Source: Sphingomonas sp. ERG5 (GTDB lineage Bacteria; Pseudomonadota; Alphaproteobacteria; Sphingomonadales; Sphingomonadaceae). Taken from it: a stretch of 64,000 bases of DNA. A program made the position numbers and the translations under genes. The stretch lies in contig NZ_JSXI01000018.1 in assembly GCF_000803065.1 (NCBI RefSeq), positions 62,001 to 126,000 on the forward strand. The letters are read 5' to 3'. Under the pieces are notes generated by a model. It ran no database searches. It was given only the letters and a program-made list of their open reading frames with translations, and had not been told where the DNA came from. This document shows, in pieces, positions 1 to 8,789 of this stretch. How positions within the stretch are numbered: the stretch's first letter is position 1; each line of letters starts with the position of its first letter.

Positions 1-1
1 C

Positions 2-2149
2 GAGGAGACCATGATCCTTGGTTCCGAAGCTTTGCGCCCGATGCTCAAGGCGCTGGCGCCCGAAGCGGATATCCAGAACCGCCCGCGCTTCTCGACGCTG
101 AGCTATGCCGGAGCGAAGAAGATCTCGCGCCTGCCCAAGCGATCGGCGATCGTCGCGTTCAGCGCCGAGGAAGTCTACGCCGTCGCCGAGATGCTGCGAC
201 GCCTGCGCGGCGGCGCGGCGGTGGTGATGGGCGCGCTCTCCCCACGCACGCGCAACGCGCAGGTCGCGATGTTCCAGGCCGGCGAGGTCGACTATCTCGT
301 CGCCACCGACGCGATCGGGATGGGGCTGAACATGGACGTCGCGCATGTCGCCTTTGCCAGTCTCAACAAGTTCGACGGTCATCGCCAGCGCCGCCTGACG
401 GTTGCCGAAATGGCGCAGATTGCGGGCCGGGCAGGGCGGCACCAGCGCGACGGCAGTTTTGGCGCCCTGGTCGAGGAGGGACCGGGCGCCTTCACGCCCG
501 AAGAAGTGCTGGCGATCGAGGAACATCGCTTTCCGCGGCTCGACTTCCTCTATTGGCGCGACGGCGAACCCGATATGTCGAGCATCGACGATCTGGTAGC
601 GAGCCTGGAAGCGCGGCCCGACGGCCGCGTGCTGCGCGCAGCGCCCGAAGCGACCGACCTTGCGGTTCTGAAGCGGCTGGCCGGCGAAGACTGGGTGCGC
701 GACCGGGTGCGGTCCCCGGCAATGGTTGCGCGACTTTGGGCGGCCTGTGGCCTGCCTGATTTCCGCAAGCTGGGGGTCGATCCGCACACGCGGTTCGTCG
801 GGCGAGTGTTCGGCCACCTCAGCGAGGGAACTGGACATATTCCGCACCAATGGTTTGCCGACGAAATCGCCCGGCTCGACACAATTGCCGGCGATGTCGA
901 GACGCTCGCCGGGCGGATCGCCGGCGCGCGCAGCTGGGCCTATATCGCCAATCGTCCCGACTGGCTGGCCGATCCGGCACATTGGGCGGGTCGGGCAAGC
1001 GAAGTCGAGGAGCGGCTGTCCGATGCTCTGCACCTGAGCCTGACGCAGCGTTTCGTCGACAAGCGCACGACGATGTTGCTGCGGCAGATCGGTGCCGACA
1101 CGCGCGCCTTGCCAGTGGTGATCGGCGAGCAGGGTGAAGTGATGGTCGAGGATCATCCGATCGGCCGGCTCGAAGGGTTCCGCTTCATTGTCGCGCCCGA
1201 TGCGCGGCACGGCGACAAACGGCTGCTGCTCGCGGCGGCCGAACGCCGGCTGGGCGACGAACGCATGCGGCGCGGCGTGGCGCTGGCCGGCGCGGAAGAT
1301 GCGACACTGGCGCTGACGACCGAGGGCGGCACGAAACCACTGCTGATCTGGGATGGCTTGCCGGTCGCCGCGCTGGTGGCGGGCCCTTCGCTCATCCGGC
1401 CCCGCGTGAAGCTCGACGCTGCGCTCGATTGCCTTGATGCGGCAATGCGCGCGAAGATCGCCGCGCGGCTCGACCGCTGGATCACCGATCAGGCCAAACA
1501 GCGATTGCCCGCCCTGGTCGCGCTGGACGCGGCGGCACGCGACGCTTCGGCCAGCCCGGCGCTGCGTGCCGTGGCCGCAGCGCTGGTCGATCGCGGCGGC
1601 CTGGCCGTGCGCATCGACCTGCAAGTCGCCGTCGATGGTCTCGACCCGCCGGCGCGCAAGCGATTGCGCGCGATCGGCATCACGATCGGCGCGCTCGACC
1701 TGTTCGATCCGCGCTTGCTCAAACCCGCTGCCGCCCGATGGCGGCGCGCATTGCTCGCCGCCCGTAACGGCACGGCGATCGCCGAGGGGCCGCCCGATGG
1801 CGCGACGGTGCTGGCGCGCGGGACGCCCGGCGCGACGCTTGAATCCGGGTTTCGCCAGATTGCGACCCAGGCAGTGCGGATTGACCTGGTCGAACGGATC
1901 GCCCGTAGCGCGCATGACGCACGCGCCGGGCGTCGACCGTTCACGCCCGATCCCGCACTCGCCACCTCGATCGGGGTTGCACCCGCCACGCTCGAACGGC
2001 TGATGGCGGGGCTCGGCTTCCGCGCCGCACCGCCCGACGACGATCGCCCGCGCTGGATCTGGCGCGGCCAAACTCGCGCCAAAGTCGCGCCACCGCCGCG
2101 CGACAACGCCTTTTCGGCGCTCGCTGATCTGGCCATGTTCCGGAGCTGA
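2..2149 (+). CDS. SUV3-type DEAD/DEAH-box RNA/DNA helicase, N-terminus outside window
   Basis: The frame is open to the left edge, so the true start and the ATP-binding RecA domain lie upstream. What remains begins with the link into the second RecA domain. The C-terminal helicase motifs are clear: VDYLVATDAIGMGLNMDV and later QIAGRAGRH. About 500 further residues resemble the C-terminal half of mitochondrial SUV3 and bacterial SUV3-like helicases. The family unwinds RNA or DNA with ATP and is common in Alphaproteobacteria. The S4 RNA-binding gene starts 3 nt after its stop, which suggests cotranscription. The family is well supported; the in vivo substrate is not known from the sequence. Confidence 0.85.
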   Translation, partial: EETMILGSEALRPMLKALAPEADIQNRPRFSTLSYAGAKKISRLPKRSAIVAFSAEEVYAVAEMLRRLRGGAAVVMGALSPRTRNAQVAMFQAGEVDYLVATDAIGMGLNMDVAHVAFASLNKFDGHRQRRLTVAEMAQIAGRAGRHQRDGSFGALVEEGPGAFTPEEVLAIEEHRFPRLDFLYWRDGEPDMSSIDDLVASLEARPDGRVLRAAPEATDLAVLKRLAGEDWVRDRVRSPAMVARLWAACGLPDFRKLGVDPHTRFVGRVFGHLSEGTGHIPHQWFADEIARLDTIAGDVETLAGRIAGARSWAYIANRPDWLADPAHWAGRASEVEERLSDALHLSLTQRFVDKRTTMLLRQIGADTRALPVVIGEQGEVMVEDHPIGRLEGFRFIVAPDARHGDKRLLLAAAERRLGDERMRRGVALAGAEDATLALTTEGGTKPLLIWDGLPVAALVAGPSLIRPRVKLDAALDCLDAAMRAKIAARLDRWITDQAKQRLPALVALDAAARDASASPALRAVAAALVDRGGLAVRIDLQVAVDGLDPPARKRLRAIGITIGALDLFDPRLLKPAAARWRRALLAARNGTAIAEGPPDGATVLARGTPGATLESGFRQIATQAVRIDLVERIARSAHDARAGRRPFTPDPALATSIGVAPATLERLMAGLGFRAAPPDDDRPRWIWRGQTRAKVAPPPRDNAFSALADLAMFRS

Positions 2150-2152
2150 GCG

Positions 2153-2449
2153 ATGCCCGACGGCATGACCATGCGGCTCGACCGGTTCCTGTGGTTCGCG
2201 CGGCTGGCCAGGACGCGCAGCGCTGCACAGGCGATCGCCGCCAACAGCCGCTTGCGCATCGACGGACGCCCGGTCGACCGGGCGCATACGCCCGTTCGCG
2301 TTGGGTGCGTGCTGACATTCCTTGGCCATGGCGGTGTAAGGGCGATCCGCGTGGAAGCGCTACCGCCCCGGCGCGGCCCCGCACCGGAAGCGAGAGCCTG
2401 CTACACCGAGCTCACTGAGAACGTCTCGCAGCAAGCCGCATGCGATTGA
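2153..2449 (+). CDS. S4-domain RNA-binding protein (Hsp15-like)
   Basis: This 98-residue protein opens with the S4 fold signature (MRLDRFLWFARLARTRS, residues 7-23, then SRLRIDGRPVDRAHTPVRVG). That is the Hsp15/YrfH type, which in E. coli binds 50S subunits carrying stalled nascent chains. It sits 3 nt downstream of the helicase gene and is probably translated from the same message, an arrangement that fits an RNA-handling pair. The C-terminal 25 residues are low complexity and poorly conserved in appearance. The RNA target is inferred only from the family. Confidence 0.8.
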   Translation: MPDGMTMRLDRFLWFARLARTRSAAQAIAANSRLRIDGRPVDRAHTPVRVGCVLTFLGHGGVRAIRVEALPPRRGPAPEARACYTELTENVSQQAACD

Positions 2450-2518
2450 CGAGGCCGAAAGCGGCGCATAGCAGAAGCGAACTATCTGCCTGTTCGAAGG
2501 CCTATTCGGGATACCGCT

Positions 2519-2860
2519 ATGACCTACGTCGTCACCGACGCCTGCATCAAGTGCAAGTATATGGACTGTGTCGAGGTGTGTCCCGTCGACTGTTTCTACG
2601 AAGGCGAGAACATGCTCGTCATCAACCCGAGCGAATGCATCGATTGCGGCGTATGCGAACCGGAATGTCCCGCTGAAGCGATCCTGCCCGACACCGAATC
2701 CGGTCTCGAGCAGTGGATGGAGCTCAACAACACCTTCTCCGCGCAATGGCCGAATGTCACGCGCAAGGGTGATCAGACTCCTGCGGACGCCGATGAGCAC
2801 AAGGGCGAGGAGGGCAAATACGACAAGTATTTCTCCCCCGAAGCCGGCGCGGGCGACTGA
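2519..2860 (+). CDS. fdxA: 7Fe-8S ferredoxin FdxA
   Basis: A 113-residue soluble electron carrier. The N-terminal cysteines C9, C12, C17, C21 and C25 and the second set C40, C43, C46 and C50 ([13 protein letters not shown]) match the [3Fe-4S][4Fe-4S] ferredoxin pattern of Azotobacter FdI and alphaproteobacterial FdxA. The C-terminal extension is acidic, which is usual for the family. It is monocistronic here. A hairpin follows 54 nt after the stop and probably ends transcription before carD. The redox partner cannot be read from the context. Confidence 0.93.
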   Translation: MTYVVTDACIKCKYMDCVEVCPVDCFYEGENMLVINPSECIDCGVCEPECPAEAILPDTESGLEQWMELNNTFSAQWPNVTRKGDQTPADADEHKGEEGKYDKYFSPEAGAGD

Positions 2861-2913
2861 TCGACCGGCTTTCCTGCCCGATATGGGTCGGTTTCAGCGT
2901 TAACTGCCTGTGT

Positions 2914-2931
2914 CCAGCCATGTTTGGCTGG
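2914..2931 (+). terminator. Hairpin after fdxA, possible terminator
   Basis: CCAGCCA and TGGCTGG form a perfect 7-bp stem with loop TGTT, followed by the T-rich TAATTTTATTA. It lies between fdxA and carD. The hairpin is nested inside a second inverted repeat (CTGCCTGT at 2904-2911, ACAGGCAG at 2955-2962), so it may be part of a larger structure. The T-tract is interrupted, so termination strength is uncertain. Confidence 0.5.
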
Positions 2932-3092
2932 TAATTTTATTACGACTCTGTTAAACAGGCAGGGACGGAAGGCACGGTTGCGCGTTCTTCCGATCTGGAG
3001 ACGTACTGAAATCAACATTCCCCACCGCGCGTATCCGGCACCGCTGCCGTCGCGCTTCTCCGGGGCATCGGTCCACAGAAAGGCTCAACGGA

Positions 3093-3626
3093 ATGGCTGC
3101 CAAGGCGCTGTCCTTCGACGTCGGCGATTATGTCGTTTACCCCAAGCACGGCGTTGGCCGTGTCATCGAGCTGCAACGGCAGGAAATCGCCGGGATGCAA
3201 CTCGAACTCTATGTGCTGCGCTTCGAAAAAGAACGCATGACATTGCGCGTGCCCACCAACAAGGCCGAGTCGGTCGGGATGCGCAAGCTTTCCTCGGACA
3301 AGACGCTGCGCGAGGCGCTCGACACGCTGACCGGCAAGCCGCGGGTCAAGCGCACCATGTGGTCGCGCCGTGCGCAGGAATATGAAGCGAAGATCAATTC
3401 GGGCGACCTGGTGTCGATCGCCGAAGTGGTTCGCGACCTGTTCCGTGCCGACGACCAGCCCGAGCAGAGCTATTCGGAGCGTCAGATCTTCGAGGGCGCG
3501 ACCAGCCGCCTCGCCCGCGAGCTCGCGGCGATGGAGCAGGTCGATGAGCCGACCGCACAGGAAAAAATCCTGGAGATCCTGCGCAAGGCCGCGGCGATCC
3601 ACAACAAGGACAAGGTTCCCGCCTGA
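3093..3626 (+). CDS. carD: CarD/CdnL-family RNA polymerase-binding regulator
   Basis: The protein has 177 residues. The N-terminal RNAP-interacting Tudor-like domain is visible (FDVGDYVVYPKHGVGRVIEL, near residues 8-27), followed by the helical DNA-binding domain (KTLREALDTLTGKPR through LARELAAMEQ). CarD/CdnL proteins bind the RNAP beta subunit and stabilise open complexes, especially at rRNA and ribosomal-protein promoters. CdnL is important in Caulobacter. The start is chosen at the family-typical N-terminus. It stands alone with a strong rho-independent terminator 26 nt after its stop. Confidence 0.93.
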   Translation: MAAKALSFDVGDYVVYPKHGVGRVIELQRQEIAGMQLELYVLRFEKERMTLRVPTNKAESVGMRKLSSDKTLREALDTLTGKPRVKRTMWSRRAQEYEAKINSGDLVSIAEVVRDLFRADDQPEQSYSERQIFEGATSRLARELAAMEQVDEPTAQEKILEILRKAAAIHNKDKVPA

Positions 3627-3651
3627 TCGGGGCCTGACCGGATGAATGAAA

Positions 3652-3679
3652 GGGGCGGTCAGCGATGGCCGCCCTTTTT
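3652..3679 (+). terminator. Rho-independent terminator of carD
   Basis: GGGCGG (3653-3658) pairs with CCGCCC (3669-3674) around a 10-nt loop and is followed directly by TTTTT. It is a classic intrinsic terminator for carD. It also covers an in-frame upstream ATG of the next gene, which argues for that gene's start being the downstream ATG at 3737. Confidence 0.85.
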
Positions 3680-3736
3680 GCTTGCGCCTTCGTTGTCAAG
3701 TGTGTTATTAAACCAACACACAGTGGAGAGAGTTTC

Positions 3737-4468
3737 ATGCGCCTGTTCACCCTCATCGCCGCCCTGCCGCTCGCCGCCTGCTCTTTCGGATCGGACTCGG
3801 CCGATGCGAAGCAGGGCCTTCCCGGATCGGGCAGCGGTACGACACGCACCTTCGCCGCCACCGGTTTCGACCAGGTCGATCTGCGTGGATCCGACGATGT
3901 CGACATTCGCGTCGGCACCGGCTTCTCGGTCCGCGCCGAAGGTCCATCCGAAGAACTCGACAAGCTCAAGATCGAGAAAATCGGTACCACATTGAAGGTC
4001 GGCCGGATCAACAGCTCCAGCTTCAACTGGGACGGTGATCACAAGGGCGTGAAGGTCTTCGTGACCATGCCGCGCATCGCCGGCGCGGGAATTGCGGGAT
4101 CGGGCGATATGGCGATCGATCGCATCGACGGGCAAAGCTTCGCGGGTGAAACCGCCGGGTCGGGTAATATGACGATCGCCGCATTGAACGTTCAGACCGG
4201 CAAATTCTCGACTGCGGGATCGGGCGACATGAGCGTGGCGGGCACCGCAAAGCAGCTGTCGATGAAGATCGCCGGATCGGGCGACATCGACGCCGGCGGG
4301 GTCAAGGCGCAGGGCGCGAGCGTCTCGATCGCCGGATCGGGCAACGCCAGCGCCGATGTGACCGGACCAGCCGATGTCTCGATCGTGGGATCGGGCGACG
4401 CCGATCTCGGCAAGGGCGCAAAATGCACCACGTCGAAGATCGGGTCGGGCGACGTCCATTGCGGCTGA
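3737..4468 (+). CDS. Lipoprotein with DUF2807 (head GIN) beta-helix domain
   Basis: The predicted product is 243 residues. The chosen ATG has a GGAGAG ribosome-binding site 6 nt upstream. It gives a lipoprotein signal ending LPLAAC, while the upstream in-frame ATG lies inside the carD terminator. The mature part is DUF2807. Seven motifs of the type (A/V)GSG(D/N) recur every 18-20 residues from about residue 120 to the end, which suggests stacked beta-helix coils. Members are cell-envelope proteins of unknown function. A second DUF2807 gene follows 63 nt downstream, so the two are likely paralogues. Confidence 0.8.
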   Translation: MRLFTLIAALPLAACSFGSDSADAKQGLPGSGSGTTRTFAATGFDQVDLRGSDDVDIRVGTGFSVRAEGPSEELDKLKIEKIGTTLKVGRINSSSFNWDGDHKGVKVFVTMPRIAGAGIAGSGDMAIDRIDGQSFAGETAGSGNMTIAALNVQTGKFSTAGSGDMSVAGTAKQLSMKIAGSGDIDAGGVKAQGASVSIAGSGNASADVTGPADVSIVGSGDADLGKGAKCTTSKIGSGDVHCG

Positions 4469-4531
4469 TGCCATTCATATTCAAATCCTGAATGACTTGG
4501 CACCCTGGCGGATCAATGCGATGCTGGACGC

Positions 4532-5239
4532 ATGATCCGCCACCTGATCGCCGCGACCCTGCTGCTGGCCCCGGCCAGCGCCAGCGCCGCTGACCGGAGC
4601 TTCGCCATCGGCAGTTTCGAGCGCATCCGTATCGACGGGCCGTTCGATGTCAGGCTCAGCACCGGCAAAGCGCCGAGCGCACGCGCCGATGCCGATCCCC
4701 GCACGCTCGACCGGCTCGCCATCAGGGTCGAAGGCGGCACATTGATCATCCGCATGGGCAATGACGGCTGGGGCGAGACACCGACCAAGGCCGGCAAGGC
4801 TCCGGTCATCACCCTGTCCACCCCGACATTGCGTTCGGTCAACGTCAATGCCGGCGCAAGGCTGACCGTCAACGGCATGTCCGGGCAGCGGCTCGATCTT
4901 GCGATCAGCGGCTCGGGCGTGCTGACCGTCAATGGGGTTGCCGCCGATCAGCTCAACACGACAGTGATCGGCAGCGGTGCCGTCACGCTGAGCGGTCGCG
5001 CGGCGAAGACGCGGCTGATGACCAACGGTCCCGGCACGATCGACGCCAGCGCGCTCGATGTCAGCGATCTGATCGTACGACTGGACGGCACCGGCGAAAC
5101 CCGCGCCGCGGCACGCTACACCGCGGCCGTCACGACGACTGGCCTGGGCCGCGTTATCGTCACCGGCGAACCCGCCTGTGTCGTCAAGGCGATCGCCGGC
5201 GGGCCAGTGACCTGCGGCACGCCAAAGCCGGCTAGATAA
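4532..5239 (+). CDS. Secreted DUF2807 (head GIN) domain protein
   Basis: A 235-residue protein with a Sec signal peptide (MIRHLIAATLLLAPASASA, cleaved before ADRSF) and no lipobox. The rest matches DUF2807: F-(E/D)-RI-(R/D)-(I/L)-DG-PFDV near the start, then repeated (I/V)xGSG turns (ISGSG, VIGSG), more degenerate than in the upstream paralogue. It ends with a Cys pair near the C-terminus (EPACVVK, GPVTCG). It is likely periplasmic. The function is unknown. The last 8 nt overlap the convergent DUF1489 gene. Confidence 0.75.
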   Translation: MIRHLIAATLLLAPASASAADRSFAIGSFERIRIDGPFDVRLSTGKAPSARADADPRTLDRLAIRVEGGTLIIRMGNDGWGETPTKAGKAPVITLSTPTLRSVNVNAGARLTVNGMSGQRLDLAISGSGVLTVNGVAADQLNTTVIGSGAVTLSGRAAKTRLMTNGPGTIDASALDVSDLIVRLDGTGETRAAARYTAAVTTTGLGRVIVTGEPACVVKAIAGGPVTCGTPKPAR

Positions 5240-5636
5240 GGCCGAGCCCTGACAGCTTGCCCATCAATGCGGCGGGCATCGCGCCGCCGGCAACCTCGTC
5301 CACACCCAGATCGACCGGCGCGTCGGCATCCTCCAGATAACGCCAGCCTTGATGCGCACGCTTCGGCCGTGCGTGAGTCAGGATCAGGTGCGGGTCGATA
5401 TGGATCGCGACCCTCCCGCCCTCCGCTTCACCGAAATGCAGGATCGGCGAGCGCGCGATGAGCTGATGTTTGATGATCCAGAACAGCGAGCCCTGGCCGG
5501 CGATTTCCTCATGCCGTTTGGGCAGATAGCGCGTCGTGAGGAAGACCGGTCCGGCCTCGGCGCGGGCCAGCAGGCGTTCGGCAAGGTTTTCGATACCGGT
5601 GGCGCCGAACGCGACCTTTGTAAGATGAAGCGGCAT
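5232..5636 (-). CDS. DUF1489 family protein
   Basis: This 134-residue soluble protein matches the alphaproteobacterial DUF1489 family by the segments MPLHLTKVAFGA, FLTTRYLPKRHEEIAGQGSL and FWIIKHQLIARSPI. No catalytic motif is recognisable and no function is established. It is 24 nt downstream of mgtE on the same strand and is probably cotranscribed with it. It overlaps the end of the convergent DUF2807 gene by 8 nt. Confidence 0.8.
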   Translation of the reverse strand: MPLHLTKVAFGATGIENLAERLLARAEAGPVFLTTRYLPKRHEEIAGQGSLFWIIKHQLIARSPILHFGEAEGGRVAIHIDPHLILTHARPKRAHQGWRYLEDADAPVDLGVDEVAGGAMPAALMGKLSGLGLI

Positions 5637-5660
5637 GGGTCCGAAATGGGCGCGAAGCGG

Positions 5661-7067
5661 CTAGCCGCCAAGCCCCCACAGCGTGGCAAGGCCCAGGAAA
5701 CAGAAGAATCCCATCACATCGGTCATCATCGTCACGAATACCGCCGACGAGACCGCCGGATCGACCCCGGCGCGCTCGAGGCTGACCGGAATCAGTACCC
5801 CCGACAGGCCGGCGACAAGATTGTTGATCACCATCGCCATGGCGATGACGATCGCCAGGTCGGATATGCCGAAGATCAGCCAGGTGCCCATGCCGATCAG
5901 AATGCCAAGCATCGCGCCATTGGCGGCCGCGATCCGGAATTCGCGCAGGATCATCCGTGCGGTGTTCGAACTGGTCAGCTGATTGGTCGCGAGCGCACGC
6001 ACCACCACGGCCAGGGTCTGCGTACCGGCATTGCCGCCCATGCCCGAAACGATCGGCATCAGCACCGCGAGCAACGCGAATTTGGCGATCTCTCCCTGAA
6101 ACAGCCCGACCACCGAGGCCGCCAGCATCGCCGTGCCGAGATTGACGACCAGCCAGGTGATGCGGGTGCGCACGGTCAGTGCGATCGGCTCGTTGATGTC
6201 GCCTTCGCCGGCGCCCGACAGGCGCAGAATATCCTCGCCGGCTTCTTCGGAAATAATATGGACGATGTCGTCGACCGTGATCATGCCGACCAGCCGCCCG
6301 CCCGCGTCGATCACCGCAGCGGAAATCAGCGCATATTTCTGAAAGCGCAGCGCAACCTCTTCCTGGTCCATATCGACCGGGACCAGCGTCTGTTCGCGCT
6401 TCATCACATCGCCGATCGAGACGGTACGCGGCGTGCGCAGGATCCACGACAGCTGGCACGTCCCGACCGGCTTGTGCCCCGGATCGACCACGAAGATTTC
6501 CCAGAAATCGGTCGTCAGTTCCTCATGGCCGCGCAGATAGTCGATCGCATCGCCGACGGTCCAATGTTCGGGCACCGCGATCAGTTCGCGCTGCATCAAT
6601 CGGCCGGCCGATTCCTCCGGATAGGACAAAGCCTCTTCGATCGCGGCGCGATCGTCGGGGTCGAGCGCGCGGAGCACGGCGCGCTGGTCGTCCTCCTCCA
6701 TGTCCTCGATGATTGCGACGGCGTCGTCGGTATCAAGTTCCGAAGCGATGTCGGCGACCTGAGTCGCACTGAGCGAATCGATCAGGTCCTCACGGACATA
6801 ATCATTCATTTCGGCGAACACGTCGCCGTCGAGCAAATCGGTGATCGCCTTGGCCAGGTCGCCGCGGCGTTCGTTCGGGGTCAGTTCGAACAGATCGGCG
6901 ATATCGGCGGGATGGAGCGGTTCGACCAGCGACCGTGCGGCTTCGTCGTCACCCGCTTCGACCGCATCGAGCACGGCACGGACGAATTCGGGCTTGAGCC
7001 GGTCATCCTCGTCGAGCTGGCCGGTTTCCAGCTCACCCTCGACGGAATTCAGGTCGGTCTCGTTCAT
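5661..7067 (-). CDS. mgtE: MgtE-family magnesium transporter
   Basis: A 468-residue protein with the MgtE layout. The N-terminal superhelical domain (about 1-150, with HPADIADLFELTPNERR) and a pair of CBS domains (about 155-275) form the cytoplasmic Mg2+ sensor. Five membrane helices in the C-terminal third carry the conserved PIVSGMGGNAGTQTLAV pore segment. It forms a dimeric Mg2+ channel gated by internal Mg2+. The start has a GGGGAGG ribosome-binding site. A long antisense frame over this gene is a codon-bias shadow. DUF1489 follows on the same strand. Confidence 0.93.
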   Translation of the reverse strand: MNETDLNSVEGELETGQLDEDDRLKPEFVRAVLDAVEAGDDEAARSLVEPLHPADIADLFELTPNERRGDLAKAITDLLDGDVFAEMNDYVREDLIDSLSATQVADIASELDTDDAVAIIEDMEEDDQRAVLRALDPDDRAAIEEALSYPEESAGRLMQRELIAVPEHWTVGDAIDYLRGHEELTTDFWEIFVVDPGHKPVGTCQLSWILRTPRTVSIGDVMKREQTLVPVDMDQEEVALRFQKYALISAAVIDAGGRLVGMITVDDIVHIISEEAGEDILRLSGAGEGDINEPIALTVRTRITWLVVNLGTAMLAASVVGLFQGEIAKFALLAVLMPIVSGMGGNAGTQTLAVVVRALATNQLTSSNTARMILREFRIAAANGAMLGILIGMGTWLIFGISDLAIVIAMAMVINNLVAGLSGVLIPVSLERAGVDPAVSSAVFVTMMTDVMGFFCFLGLATLWGLGG

Positions 7068-7262
7068 GCTGGACCTCCCCTCTGGAAAACGGCCTGCCTA
7101 AACGGCGCGCCCGGTGTCATTGCCGTCTAACGCCGCCTTGCCATAATGCCAATCCAGCTGACGGGCTTTGTCGGCCGCGGCGGTACCGGTCGACGGCAGC
7201 GCCAATTTGCCAGCCGTGCCGCAGATCGCTAGGGCGCGGGTTTCCCCTTTCAGGAGCCCCCC

Positions 7263-7718
7263 ATGGCCGATACCCCCGAAACCCTGACGCTGACGCTCGA
7301 TGGCGGCACCGTGACGATCAAGCTTCGCCCCGACCTCGCCCCGCAGCATGTCGCGCGCATTGCCGAGCTTGCCAATGACGGCTTTTACGACGGCGTCGTG
7401 TTCCACCGGGTGATCCCGGGCTTCATGGCGCAGGGCGGCGACCCCACCGGCACCGGCATGCACGGATCGGACAAGCCGAACCTGCCGGCAGAATTCTCCA
7501 AGGAGCCGCATGTTCGCGGCACTTGCTCGATGGCGCGCGCGCAAAGCCCCAATTCGGCCAACAGCCAGTTCTTCATCTGCTTCGACGATGCCCGCTTCCT
7601 CGACGGCCAGTACACCGTATGGGGCGAAGTGACCAACGGCATGGAGCATGTCGATGCGCTGCCCAAGGGCGAGCCGCCGCGCGAACCCGGCAAGATCGTG
7701 TCGATGCGCGCCGAATAA
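7263..7718 (+). CDS. Cyclophilin-type peptidylprolyl isomerase
   Basis: A 151-residue single-domain cyclophilin with no signal peptide, so cytoplasmic. The catalytic and binding region is visible: FHRVIPGFMAQGGDPTGTG, then SMARAQSPNSANSQFFIC and FLDGQYTVWGEV. These carry the catalytic Arg in FHRV and the Phe and Gln residues of the active site. It catalyses cis-trans isomerisation of X-Pro bonds. A CAGGAG ribosome-binding site precedes the ATG. It resembles PpiB-type enzymes. It is monocistronic. Confidence 0.9.
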   Translation: MADTPETLTLTLDGGTVTIKLRPDLAPQHVARIAELANDGFYDGVVFHRVIPGFMAQGGDPTGTGMHGSDKPNLPAEFSKEPHVRGTCSMARAQSPNSANSQFFICFDDARFLDGQYTVWGEVTNGMEHVDALPKGEPPREPGKIVSMRAE

Positions 7719-7766
7719 CAGAATTCCGGAACGGGGCCGCCACGCGGCCTGCCCCGTTCACGGCCC

Positions 7767-8651
7767 CTATTTCTCCGCGACCGCCTCGATCAGCCAGTCG
7801 TGAAACAGTTTGACCGGCCGCAGCGCGAGCGCGCGCGGGCGGCATACGAACCAGTAGCTATACGGGCTCTCGACCTCGATATCGAACAGCCGCACCAGCC
7901 GGTCGTCATGCGCATCCTCGAAATGGCTTTCGTGCATGAAGGCGATGCCGAGCCCCTGCGCGGCGGCCTCGAGCATCAGCGGCCCTGAATCGAAATGGTC
8001 GATCGCCAGCGGTTCGAGGTCGCCAAGCCCCGCCGCCTGGCGCCAGGCGCTGAACGTATCGGGCATGTCGCGATGGACCAGCGCGGTCAGCGTGCGGAAC
8101 TGCGCCGGGTCAGTGACCGGATTGTCGCCCTCGATCAGCGCACGCGCGCCGATGACATAGACCGAATTGCGGTCGAGCCGCTTGGCATAGAGCCCGGGAT
8201 CGATATCGCGCGCCAGCGCGATCACCGCATCGAGCCCATCGCCAAGCCGCAGCACACCGTGCCCGGCAGTATCGATATCGAGATGCAATTCGGGATGCTT
8301 CGCGCGCAATTCGGCGAGCTTTGGAAAGAGCCGCTGCGAAGCGAACAAGGGCAGGATGCCGAGCCGTAACCGCAACACGTCGCTGCCACTCATCATCGCC
8401 TCGACCGCATCCGACAGGCTGTCGATCGCCGGGGCGATCTGCGCGAGCAGCCGTTCGCCATCGGCATTGAGCACCACCGCCTGATGGCGACGGTCGAACA
8501 GGGGCTTGTCGATAAAACGTTCGAGCGCTTGCACACGCCGGCTGAGCGCCGGCGGCGACAGTGCCAGTTCGGCCGAAGCGGCCTTGATCGATCCCAGCCG
8601 CGCGACCTGAACAAAGGCCTCGATCGCGGTCAGGGGTGGCAATCTACGCAT
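7767..8651 (-). CDS. LysR-family transcriptional regulator (GcvA-like)
   Basis: The predicted product is 294 residues. The ATG at 8651 begins MRRLPPLTAIEAFVQVARLG and is preceded by GGAG at good spacing. A longer in-frame extension upstream has no family character. The N-terminal winged HTH has SIKAASAELALSPPALSRRVQALE. The substrate-binding domain fills the rest (LRLRLGILPLFASQRLFPKL and onward), in the style of GcvA-like members. The inducer and targets are unknown. A GTGCA-C-TGCAC dyad at 8669-8679, 17 nt upstream of the start, could be an autoregulatory site. Confidence 0.87.
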   Translation of the reverse strand: MRRLPPLTAIEAFVQVARLGSIKAASAELALSPPALSRRVQALERFIDKPLFDRRHQAVVLNADGERLLAQIAPAIDSLSDAVEAMMSGSDVLRLRLGILPLFASQRLFPKLAELRAKHPELHLDIDTAGHGVLRLGDGLDAVIALARDIDPGLYAKRLDRNSVYVIGARALIEGDNPVTDPAQFRTLTALVHRDMPDTFSAWRQAAGLGDLEPLAIDHFDSGPLMLEAAAQGLGIAFMHESHFEDAHDDRLVRLFDIEVESPYSYWFVCRPRALALRPVKLFHDWLIEAVAEK

Positions 8652-8789
8652 GAAAGCTCCGCTCGATTGTGCACTGCACCATATACCCCATACTCGAAAC
8701 CTATCATCCCCCCTCGTAGTTTGGCTAGCAGTAGTTGCATGAAACGCATCTATCACTGCTCTTTTCGCACTTGCACAATAAACTGAGCC

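Noticed and set aside
4090..4460. Possible CRISPR-like or intergenic tandem repeat
   Set aside because: The 60-nt periodicity is coding: it follows the codons of a beta-helix protein and has no spacers.
5349..7130. Long open frame on the plus strand opposite mgtE, 593 codons
   Set aside because: It is antisense to a well-matched mgtE, rich in Arg, His and Asp as expected from shadow frames of GC-rich genes, and has no recognisable domain.
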